Positions 33,585-41,383 of a stretch of DNA of 64,000 bases are shown here, piece by piece; within the stretch, counting starts at the first letter, position 1, and every line of letters begins with the position of its first letter. The stretch is from an uncultured Clostridia bacterium (GTDB taxonomy: Bacteria > Bacillota > Clostridia > TANB77 > CAG-508): contig CAKOVS010000001.1 of NCBI GenBank assembly GCA_934122085.1, forward strand, positions 124,001-188,000, read 5' to 3'. Below the pieces are notes generated by a model. The model saw nothing but the letters and a program-made list of their open reading frames with translations, was not told where the DNA came from and did no database searches. A program made the translations under genes and the position numbers.

Positions 33585-36428
33585 TTAGTTTTCATTTTTG
33601 AAATATTCTTCTATTTTCTTAAAATCGCCTTCTAAATAATTATAGATTAAATTTTTTATTACAAAATATTTATTTTTGCCAGAATTACTTGCTTCCAGAG
33701 AGTGGAAAAAATATTTATCTAATCCACCAGCTGTTTTCCAAATAAATTCATCACTATCATTTAAAAACTGATTATTCCATTTTTCTTCTCTATATTCATA
33801 ATTTATAATTAACTTATTTTCTTTTGAATTATCTCTATATTGAATATGTGATGAATATTTGCCAAATTTTCCATCTTGGTCTTTTAACAATAAAAAGTCT
33901 ATAATTATTCCATTTTTCATATATGAATATATTTTAAACATATCTTTTATTCCCTGAAAATTATTTTCAATAAATATAATATATTCATTTACAGATTTTC
34001 TTACTACATCTTTTATATATCTCTCCAATTCATCTAATGAAAATTTTTCTATTACAATATCCGAAATCCAATTACTGGTATAATTTTCATTTATAACTTT
34101 GGGAATTTTCCATGGTAATTCATCTATACTATTTCCATATTTTTTGCAATAGTATTCTATCACTTGCAACATACATGATAAATACATATTACTACAAGAA
34201 ATTTTAACTTCTGGTAATTTAATTTCTTGTTTTATAACTTTTTCTATATATTCTTCTTTAGTTATTTGATTCTCATTTGGCTCATAAAGGATTTTAGCCA
34301 TATATTGTAATGCTTTATTCTTCAAAAGAATTAAATCAACAGGTAGTAATTCATTATAATTTGGGAAAAAGTTTTTGCAAATATCTTTAGAATACCCAAA
34401 CATTAATGGATTTTTCATTATAAAATCCAAAATTTCTTCTTTTAAAATATTTTTACAGTCATTTTCCCCCAGTTGTCTATTTTTTACAATTTTTGATAAT
34501 CTATCAATAAAAATTTTTTTACTTGTAATTTTTCCTCGAGAACTCGAACGATAATTAGTTCCGTATTCAAGCCAGTTTTCTTTAATGTCTAATAACTTTA
34601 CATCATCATCATTATTTTTTTTAACAAAAAAACTATAGTTACTAAATGATAAAAAGTCTTTACCATCATCTGTAATTATTCCTACATCATTAATATCTGT
34701 TCCATGCTCAAATCTGTCTTTTAAATTCGGACAATATCTCTCTATCATATTTCTATATTCTACTAAGATATGTTTTGCATATTCTTTTTTATAGTTTAAT
34801 ATACTACTATACTGTGAATCTTTTATATATTTTTTAAACCATTCCAATGCTTCTTTTGTTTCATTGTTATTATTCAGTTTAACTAAAGATTTTTCTAACT
34901 CTTCTCCTTTTTTTTCTTGCAATTCTTCGCATAAAAATGTAATAATGTAATACAATAATGGTCTATAATACATTTCTAAATAAACTACTTCATCTTTATC
35001 TGTACTTTTTATTAGTATATTGTTTGCATACAAATCTTTTAATTTTAGAGTAATTTTGCTTTTATTAATTTTTTTATCTAATTCGCTCTCTTTTATACTA
35101 GTAAATCTATTTTTATCTACCTGTGCATTTATAAACATATCTCCTATTATTCTTAAAATTTCTAAAAATTCCTCTGTATCAAATGAATTATTTATAGATG
35201 TCAATTCTATATATTTTTCAAAAATTAATTTTTCCTCATATTCTTTCGGTATCATCCTATTATTATATGTTTGAAATATAATTTTAAATAAGAATCCATT
35301 ATTAACATTATTTATCAATCTTTTTCTTGTATCTTCTTCAACTATAACATTATAAAATTTTGAATACTTTTGAATAATTTGTTCTTTCTGATTTTTATTG
35401 AACTTTTGTAATTCTATGCTCTCTTTTTTCATAATGCTAAAATTAGATTTTACACCTCTAATACTCTCAAACATTTCTTCATAAGAGCTTCTACACGAAA
35501 AACATACTTTTATATTTGAAAAATCTTTTATACTATCTAAAAAATTATCTATTTCTATAATTGGATTCTTAAAAGCTATTAATTCATCTATTGCATCTAT
35601 AAAAATTACAATTTTCTTATTAGTCTCATTTGCAATTGAATCTATTCTTTCAAATATCTGCCTAGATGATAATTGTTCTGAAAAATTCATATTAAAGTCT
35701 TCAGCAATATTCTCTATTATAGGTTTATTTATATAACATGAATTATAAAATAATACTATATTTCTTTTCATTTCTTTTTCTACTAAACTACATATTTCAT
35801 TAGTCTTTCCTGTTCCCGATTCTCCCTTTAAAAGAAATATTTGGGTATTTGAATCTTCTAAATATTTCTCAAAAGATTCTATAACCTCTTCTCTTTGTAC
35901 ATATATCTCTGGTATATATTTATTATCTCTTAATTTATCCAATTCACTCTCATTGATTTTACTTAACACTTTATATAAATTTTCTTCCGAAAAACAAATG
36001 ATATTTTTTAAAGCTTCAAATCTATATCTCAAAGACTCTTCTATTGATTTTTTTATGTTTATGTCTAGCTCATTAGTTTCATCAATTTCTTCTTCTGTAA
36101 AAGTATTATAAATTTTAAATTCCACCCCATTGGTTAAAACTGTATATGGCACTATACCTTCTATCAATTTAGAATACGATAATGCTTGCTTAAGATCTTT
36201 TTCATCTAATTTTTTATCACTCCTCTTTAATTCAAATAACATAAAAGGATTATTGTTAAATTTAACCAATATATCCAGTCTTCCATTAAAACTTATATCT
36301 TCTTTTGGTAGTAATCTCTTCCCTAAACATAAATTAAAACTTTCTTCAAAACTTAATTGTTCACTATCAAATCCTATACTATTTAGAAATGGAATAATAA
36401 TTTTATTTTTTACCTCTTCTTCATTCAT
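33585..36428 (-). CDS. nuclease-NTPase (HSDR_N-like PD-(D/E)xK plus STAND-like ATPase), candidate defence effector
   Basis: 947 aa. Residues 1-130 look like the N-terminal nuclease of type I restriction subunits: D52 (GRLDILVKF) and E66-x-K68 (FMLFELKRS). Residues 175-420 form a P-loop ATPase: Walker A GESGTGKT (202-209), Walker B IVIFIDAIDEL (273-283) and VCFSCRSS (308-315), the arginine position typical of STAND/NACHT-type switches. The C-terminal ~500 residues are unassigned and could be a sensor. It starts 15 nt after abiEii with GAAGG as its site, so it is cotranscribed. The fold is inferred from motifs only. Confidence 0.75.
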   Translation of the reverse strand: MNEEEVKNKIIIPFLNSIGFDSEQLSFEESFNLCLGKRLLPKEDISFNGRLDILVKFNNNPFMLFELKRSDKKLDEKDLKQALSYSKLIEGIVPYTVLTNGVEFKIYNTFTEEEIDETNELDINIKKSIEESLRYRFEALKNIICFSEENLYKVLSKINESELDKLRDNKYIPEIYVQREEVIESFEKYLEDSNTQIFLLKGESGTGKTNEICSLVEKEMKRNIVLFYNSCYINKPIIENIAEDFNMNFSEQLSSRQIFERIDSIANETNKKIVIFIDAIDELIAFKNPIIEIDNFLDSIKDFSNIKVCFSCRSSYEEMFESIRGVKSNFSIMKKESIELQKFNKNQKEQIIQKYSKFYNVIVEEDTRKRLINNVNNGFLFKIIFQTYNNRMIPKEYEEKLIFEKYIELTSINNSFDTEEFLEILRIIGDMFINAQVDKNRFTSIKESELDKKINKSKITLKLKDLYANNILIKSTDKDEVVYLEMYYRPLLYYIITFLCEELQEKKGEELEKSLVKLNNNNETKEALEWFKKYIKDSQYSSILNYKKEYAKHILVEYRNMIERYCPNLKDRFEHGTDINDVGIITDDGKDFLSFSNYSFFVKKNNDDDVKLLDIKENWLEYGTNYRSSSRGKITSKKIFIDRLSKIVKNRQLGENDCKNILKEEILDFIMKNPLMFGYSKDICKNFFPNYNELLPVDLILLKNKALQYMAKILYEPNENQITKEEYIEKVIKQEIKLPEVKISCSNMYLSCMLQVIEYYCKKYGNSIDELPWKIPKVINENYTSNWISDIVIEKFSLDELERYIKDVVRKSVNEYIIFIENNFQGIKDMFKIYSYMKNGIIIDFLLLKDQDGKFGKYSSHIQYRDNSKENKLIINYEYREEKWNNQFLNDSDEFIWKTAGGLDKYFFHSLEASNSGKNKYFVIKNLIYNYLEGDFKKIEEYFKNEN

Positions 36429-36443
36429 TTTTAACCTTCTACT

Positions 36444-37292
36444 TTACTTATATTTTATTATTTTTTTAATTTCTTCTAATACTTCCATCGTATCTTCATA
36501 ACTAATATCTTCTGCATAACTAAACTTACTTTGATAATTCTTCCAATGTTCTTTCAGAACATCACTTTCTTTTATAACTTCCATTATCTCATCTATATTG
36601 TTTAATTTGTCTGTAGATTCTCTATATTTAAATTTTTCTACAATAGCTTGTCCCAGTAATTCTTTATCGAAATTTTGTTGTTGTGTAGTCCAAAGTATAT
36701 AGATATCATAAAAGTCCCTTGCTCTTGTTGTATCAACATTTCTCGATATAATTGTTTCAAATTTATCTGCTATAACTGTTTCCATATTATATGCAAGTAT
36801 TTCTATTGAACGATCTTCAAACATCAAACCAAATTTATAATTTACTTCTTTAGGTACAATTACATCCCCTGTTGTTATATCTAATTTCATTGGTACAACT
36901 AATTTGTCAAATTTGGCATTCAATGAAACTCTATATCCTCCATATTCATCTTCTTGTCTTATTTCTTTTATATTTGTAAATTCAAAAGTTACTCCATCAT
37001 CTAAATCTATATTGAATATTTCATTTAATATATTTTCTAAGTTGTCTTTTTCTAAATCAAAGCCTTTTATTGTTGCATCCATATCTAGTGTATTTCTCAT
37101 ATCTATTCCAACTATAGCTGTTATTAACATTCCACCTTTTAATACAAATTTGTATTTATAATTAGATACTGAAATTCTTTCTAATAATCTTTCGAGCATA
37201 TAGTTTTGCAAAATAATATTTTCATTTACATTAACTTTTGATGACATATTTTTTATCCATGCTTTTAATTGTGCTCTATTTTTAGCTATCAT
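36444..37292 (-). CDS. abiEii: AbiEii-type nucleotidyltransferase toxin
   Basis: A 282-aa member of the AbiEii/AbiGii nucleotidyltransferases. The motif KFVLKGGMLITAIVGIDMRN followed by TLDMDATIKG gives the GG and D-x-D metal site, and TTRARDFYDIYILW is the second conserved block. AbiEii toxins in type IV systems modify nucleic acid targets (tRNA 3' ends in MenT relatives). The ATG overlaps the abiEi stop by 4 bp, as in known abiE pairs. Confidence 0.93.
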   Translation of the reverse strand: MIAKNRAQLKAWIKNMSSKVNVNENIILQNYMLERLLERISVSNYKYKFVLKGGMLITAIVGIDMRNTLDMDATIKGFDLEKDNLENILNEIFNIDLDDGVTFEFTNIKEIRQEDEYGGYRVSLNAKFDKLVVPMKLDITTGDVIVPKEVNYKFGLMFEDRSIEILAYNMETVIADKFETIISRNVDTTRARDFYDIYILWTTQQQNFDKELLGQAIVEKFKYRESTDKLNNIDEIMEVIKESDVLKEHWKNYQSKFSYAEDISYEDTMEVLEEIKKIIKYK

Positions 37293-37882
37293 AGCAACAC
37301 CTCCAAGTATTTTCTTATTTCATCTTCTATATTAAATAATTTTGCATATTTGTGTAATCTAATAGAGTTTCTATCTTTTCTTTCTACATATCTTTTCATT
37401 GCATCTGTAAATAATGCTATTTCTATTCTCTTTTTATTTCTAATAATGTCACAAATTGTTCTTTCTAAATCGTATACTTTGATTTTATTTCCATAAGGTG
37501 TTTTCATTTCTATAATTCCTATTTCGTATAATTCATCTTTTAAATAAAAAAAGTCATAACTTTTATCTTTTAATAATTTTGTATTATAGTAACTTGGTAT
37601 TGTTAATTGATACTTTATTGGTGTTCTATCACATAAGTCATGAAAATATAAAGCAGTTTCGTGAGAAAATATTCCTTTTCTACAGATAGCTTGTGTAATA
37701 AAATATTGGTCTTCAAATGTATCTTTCCCTATATATACTCCTCTTGCAATTCTTTCTATTAACCCTTTCTCAATCATTCTTGTTAGTACTTTATTGTTGA
37801 TTCCTAATTCTTCTACTTGATATGTTTCAATCACTCCATTATTCTTTTTTAATAATTTTTCTACTTTTTGTATATCATCCAT
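37289..37882 (-). CDS. abiEi: AbiEi-type antitoxin and autorepressor
   Basis: 197 aa. The N-terminal winged helix is VIETYQVEELGINNKVLTRM, then LIERIARGVYIGKDTFEDQY, followed by the AbiEi C-terminal domain (GIFSHETALYFHDLCDRTPI). AAGGAGAAAG precedes the chosen ATG, so an upstream 15-residue extension is not used. AbiEi proteins neutralise AbiEii and bind inverted repeats in their promoter; such repeats are present at 37899 and 38102. Confidence 0.92.
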   Translation of the reverse strand: MDDIQKVEKLLKKNNGVIETYQVEELGINNKVLTRMIEKGLIERIARGVYIGKDTFEDQYFITQAICRKGIFSHETALYFHDLCDRTPIKYQLTIPSYYNTKLLKDKSYDFFYLKDELYEIGIIEMKTPYGNKIKVYDLERTICDIIRNKKRIEIALFTDAMKRYVERKDRNSIRLHKYAKLFNIEDEIRKYLEVLL

Positions 37883-37898
37883 AATTTCTTTCTCCTTT

Positions 37899-37944
37899 GC
37901 CGTTTTCGTTCGTAAATATTGTATCATTTACGAATGAAAACGGC
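37899..37944. promoter_or_regulatory. abiE promoter inside a 19-bp-arm inverted repeat (operator 1)
   Basis: The arms GCCGTTTTCGTTCGTAAAT and ATTTACGAATGAAAACGGC, with one mismatch, span 37899-37944. On the minus strand TTGCCG, 17 nt, TACAAT fits a sigma-A promoter lying within it. The abiEi ribosome-binding site follows at once, so AbiEi binding would shut its own promoter. Confidence 0.85.
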
Positions 37945-38101
37945 AAGTGTTTATATAAAATTTGCTAAAAATATTGCTTTATAATAAAATTTCTATTATA
38001 ATTTTATTATATGATCGAGAATGCTTACTTCGGTAAACAGTTATGATTTAGAATGTAGCTTATATAGAAATGTATAGGCTACAGTTTTTTATTATTAAAA
38101 A

Positions 38102-38153
38102 ATTGCCGTTTTTACTCGTAAAATTTATATTATTTACGAATCAAAACGGCAAT
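38102..38153. promoter_or_regulatory. second abiE-type inverted repeat and promoter (operator 2)
   Basis: The same palindrome recurs about 160 bp upstream: GCCGTTTTTACTCGTAAAAT and ATTTACGAATCAAAACGGC. It too contains TTGCCG-17 nt-TATAAA on the minus strand. It begins ~10 nt after the RBBP9-like gene. The 157 bp between the operators hold a GTAGC/GCTAC stem but no convincing gene. Confidence 0.8.
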
Positions 38154-38162
38154 ATTTTATTT

Positions 38163-38714
38163 TTAAAGATAAGTTACTATGTCTTCAAATGTATCATATC
38201 CACTCTCACTATTGATATGCCCGGCATTTGGTATTAAAACTTGCTCTGTTGCAACTGTATCTGCAAAATCCTTTTCTACTTCATATGTTACATATGGATC
38301 ATTATCTGAATAGAAACAAATAATTTCGTTAGCATATTGCTTTATATCTTCCAAGTTATCAAAATACATTGTTTCATTTACATTATCATATTCTTCATTT
38401 ATTCCTAGATAGTTATTAAATCCACATACGAAAATTAACTTCTTAACTTTCACTTTATTTTCAACTAGAAATTTTGATATAAATATTGGTGCAATACTAT
38501 GTCCTATAATAGTTGTATTTTCATTTATAAGTCCTAAATCTAAATAATATTTTAACAACTTACTCCAATTTTCATAATTTTGATATCCTACTCCAATTGG
38601 AAAATCTGGTACATATACTTGTTTGCCATCTGTTGCTATAAAATCTTGCAACCAACTAAACCAATTTCCAAAAGGGCTTCCAAATGATCCATGTATTATA
38701 AAATAATTTTCCAT
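38163..38714 (-). CDS. RBBP9/YdeN-type alpha/beta hydrolase
   Basis: A 183-aa serine hydrolase. FIIHGSFGSPFGNWFSWLQD is the oxyanion region, IIGHSIAPIFISKFL is the nucleophile elbow, FYSDNDPYVTYE is the acid and PNAGHINSESGYDTF is the histidine. The substrate is unknown. It is cargo of the rlmD island, 24 nt after a PNPOx-like gene. Confidence 0.88.
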   Translation of the reverse strand: MENYFIIHGSFGSPFGNWFSWLQDFIATDGKQVYVPDFPIGVGYQNYENWSKLLKYYLDLGLINENTTIIGHSIAPIFISKFLVENKVKVKKLIFVCGFNNYLGINEEYDNVNETMYFDNLEDIKQYANEIICFYSDNDPYVTYEVEKDFADTVATEQVLIPNAGHINSESGYDTFEDIVTYL

Positions 38715-38737
38715 TTACTTTCACTCCTTCTTATATA

Positions 38738-39142
38738 TTAGAATTTATAATTAGCTATTATATCTCCATCTTCATTATAAATTGTTGAATCAACATTAGC
38801 CATATATAAAACTTGAAAGTCTGGATTGTCTAATGTATATCCCGCTTCAATAGCCCAATCAAATTCATTAATAACTGCCTTTTTAGCCTCTATATTATTA
38901 CTATCATCAATTAACTGACAATTAATTCTAATCCAATTTTCAGTATCATATGCAACAATACAAACATTATTGTTTTTAGCAATTTGTTTCGATACATTCT
39001 TTTGTTTATTTGTAATAATATATATCTTATTGTCAAACCAAATTGGATCTCCAAATGGTCTACAACTTGGTTTATCTTCATTGACTGTACTTACAAAATT
39101 AACCTTTGTTTTTTCTTTTAAAAAATTATATGTTTCATTCAT
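38738..39142 (-). CDS. pyridoxamine 5'-phosphate oxidase-like flavin-binding protein
   Basis: A 134-aa split-barrel protein. VNFVSTVNEDKPSCRPFGDP and KIYIITNKQKNVSKQIAKNN are typical of small PNPOx-like proteins that bind FMN or F420-like cofactors. The physiological role is unknown. It is island cargo. Confidence 0.82.
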   Translation of the reverse strand: MNETYNFLKEKTKVNFVSTVNEDKPSCRPFGDPIWFDNKIYIITNKQKNVSKQIAKNNNVCIVAYDTENWIRINCQLIDDSNNIEAKKAVINEFDWAIEAGYTLDNPDFQVLYMANVDSTIYNEDGDIIANYKF

Positions 39143-39206
39143 ATTTATTAATCTCCCTTCAATTTTACCGCCTCGAAACGAACACGGTTAACTTTTAATT
39201 TGTTTT

Positions 39207-39692
39207 CTATACATTTTTATTTAATTCATAATTTACACTCAAAATATTCTCTTGCTCATCCACCTTAACATGCATTTTGAAATTATAATTATCATCTATT
39301 AAACCTTTTATAAAAAAACTATCTAAAACTATAATATTAGATAGTATTTTTTCTTTTTGTAATAATTCTTGTATCTCAATCCACTCTGATGTATTCTCTT
39401 CAAATTCTTGTGGTTCTCCTTCACTCTCAGTTGCAAGAAATACATCAAAATCAAATATTCTATTTGGATATTCAATTATCATATTTCCTTTATACTTTAA
39501 CTCTTTAACATCCAGCCCTGTTTCCTCACTCATTTCTCTTATAGCTGTTTGCTCTGGAAACTCTCCTTCTTCAATTTTACCACCAGGTATGTCATAATAT
39601 CCATCTTTGTTTCCTTGTTTATATTTAGTTGCTACCACCATGTTGTCTTTTATCAAATAGCATCTTACTGCTTTTCTTATAGGTTTATCCAT
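39207..39692 (-). CDS. NUDIX hydrolase
   Basis: 161 aa. The Nudix box is complete (GGKIEEGEFPEQTAIREMSE, then ETGL). It hydrolyses a nucleoside diphosphate linked to an unknown group. The start overlaps the HExxH gene stop by 8 bp, so the two are coupled. Confidence 0.9.
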   Translation of the reverse strand: MDKPIRKAVRCYLIKDNMVVATKYKQGNKDGYYDIPGGKIEEGEFPEQTAIREMSEETGLDVKELKYKGNMIIEYPNRIFDFDVFLATESEGEPQEFEENTSEWIEIQELLQKEKILSNIIVLDSFFIKGLIDDNYNFKMHVKVDEQENILSVNYELNKNV

Positions 39693-40503
39693 TTAAAACT
39701 TCTCTCCAATCTAATTTTACAATATCTTTTATTTTTAAATTATTCTTTCTCATATACTCTTTTACTTTTAAATATCCATAAACATATCCTGTTCTTACTG
39801 GCATATTAGGTATCTTCGTTTTTGCAAACATATAGAAAAAATCATACATTATATTATTTTTATCTAATTCCGTTTCAACAACTTTATCTATAGTTTCTAT
39901 ATTATTTTCTACCCATTCAACTGTCGTATTAAAAACAATTGTATAATAGCTCTTTTGTTTATTGGGTACTATTTCTTCTGAAAAACTACATGCTATCCCT
40001 TCAGTAATAAATCTTTCTCCAATACACATTTCAAATATATCATGTTTTATTTCTTTTTCTCTAATCCAATGTGTGTATTCATGAGCAAGTAGCATTTTTA
40101 TGTTTTCTTCTAACCCTAAAGTTGATTCTAGTAGTATAACAGTAACATCTTCATTTTGATATTTTGTAGAATATATTGTAGTGGTATCTAGTCCTATAAT
40201 TACATATACTTTCTTATTAATATTCTTATAATCCAGTATTTTCCATAACTCATCTATTATATCATTCAAAAGTTCTTTCAAATTAATACCTTTTAAATTA
40301 GAAATCGTATTTAGCAATATATTTTTATATTCACTATCTTTTATTATATCTTCCATTTTACTTCTTTCTATTCTCTTTTGAAAAAAATATATATCGTTTA
40401 AAATATTATAATTATTGTTAATATAATTTCTTATTGATTTTTCGATGTCATTTGTATTTTCATATTCTTCAAAAAAATTTTCACACAAAAGACAATAATT
40501 CAT
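39685..40503 (-). CDS. putative zinc metallopeptidase-like protein (HExxH)
   Basis: 272 aa. MLLAHEYTHWIREKEIK holds the HExxH zinc motif near residue 141, and a downstream glutamate in ERFITEGIACSFSEEI could be the third ligand, as in DUF2268-like predicted proteases. No signal peptide is seen. It is coupled with the NUDIX gene and starts 1 nt after the SnoaL-like gene. Confidence 0.7.
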   Translation of the reverse strand: MNYCLLCENFFEEYENTNDIEKSIRNYINNNYNILNDIYFFQKRIERSKMEDIIKDSEYKNILLNTISNLKGINLKELLNDIIDELWKILDYKNINKKVYVIIGLDTTTIYSTKYQNEDVTVILLESTLGLEENIKMLLAHEYTHWIREKEIKHDIFEMCIGERFITEGIACSFSEEIVPNKQKSYYTIVFNTTVEWVENNIETIDKVVETELDKNNIMYDFFYMFAKTKIPNMPVRTGYVYGYLKVKEYMRKNNLKIKDIVKLDWREVLNG

Positions 40504-40504
40504 A

Positions 40505-40837
40505 TTATACCTCCATATACCATTGTTTTAAAAATACACATTTGTTGTTCTTATTTAATTTTATTTGATATATCATGTCATATGATACTGTATCTTTCAA
40601 AATAAAGTTAACAATACAACATTCATCATTTTCACATAGTATATTAAACTCAATATCACTTGTATTTTGTTCTTCTATCTCTTCCCACATTTTTCTAATT
40701 TCTTTTATAGTATTTATTTTCTCTGTAGGCGTTTCATAATACTCTACATTTTCATCAAATAAGTTAACTATGTTTTCTACATTTTTCTGTTTCCAATTAT
40801 TCAGTAATTCCACACACCATTTATAATAATCTCTCAT
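40505..40837 (-). CDS. SnoaL/NTF2-like small protein
   Basis: 110 aa. YYKWCVELLNNWKQKNVENI, LFDENVEYYETPTEKINTIK and the end CVFLKQWYMEV fit the alpha+beta cone of SnoaL/DUF4440 proteins. It could be an isomerase, a hydrolase or a non-catalytic carrier. It is the first gene of the island cargo operon (SnoaL-HExxH-NUDIX). Confidence 0.72.
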   Translation of the reverse strand: MRDYYKWCVELLNNWKQKNVENIVNLFDENVEYYETPTEKINTIKEIRKMWEEIEEQNTSDIEFNILCENDECCIVNFILKDTVSYDMIYQIKLNKNNKCVFLKQWYMEV

Positions 40838-40951
40838 ATTCTATTCTCCTAATCTTTACTGTATATAATGTATCATAAATTCCTTAATTTTACAATTAAA
40901 TCACCAATATTTACAAACATATTTATCCTTACATTCGCTTAATTACCGCAA

Positions 40952-41026
40952 AATCTCCAATAGAAATAATATCAAGAGCGAACAAAGTGAGTTCATTTAC
41001 TCTTGATATTATTTTTATTGGAGATT
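40952..41026. repeat. long inverted repeat (27-nt arms) at the promoter-proximal end of the island
   Basis: The left arm 40952-40978 and right arm 41000-41026 pair over 27 nt with a single mismatch (a G-U in the plus-strand transcript). The loop has its own GAAC/GTTC stem around AAAGTGA. GCAAAA and TTTTGC extend the stem after a bulge. It may be a bidirectional terminator, a small MITE-like element or a structured RNA. Confidence 0.75.
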
Positions 41027-41383
41027 AGAATTGTTTTGCAAATGTAAAAAATAAGCATCAGCACATATCTACTGACACTTACTTAAATAAAGATTCTCTA
41101 CAACTCATTTCAATAATTTTTCTCTAACTCTTGAAACACCTAACTTTCTCTCATATCTACAAACCAACACAACTTATCCCTGTTATGCTCACAGTAGATA
41201 CAATTTCAATTTTATCAGTATTTCAAGCATTTAGGCATTTTTTCCAAAAAATAATTTATGTGTTTCCACTTACCACTTAAGCAACTACTTTAACTTTGAC
41301 ATCCAAATTTTGATGTTTTTCTTTTCCAAATCTGCCTTTTGGTTCAAAAGTTATAATCTCTGAAATTATATTAAAATCAAGTA
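41027..41383. other. non-coding stretch beside the right attachment site
   Basis: No gene is recognised. On the minus strand 41283-41370 one open stretch reads FEPKGRFGKEKHQNLDVKVK and then stops, possibly a relic of an element-end gene; I cannot identify it. Confidence 0.4.
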
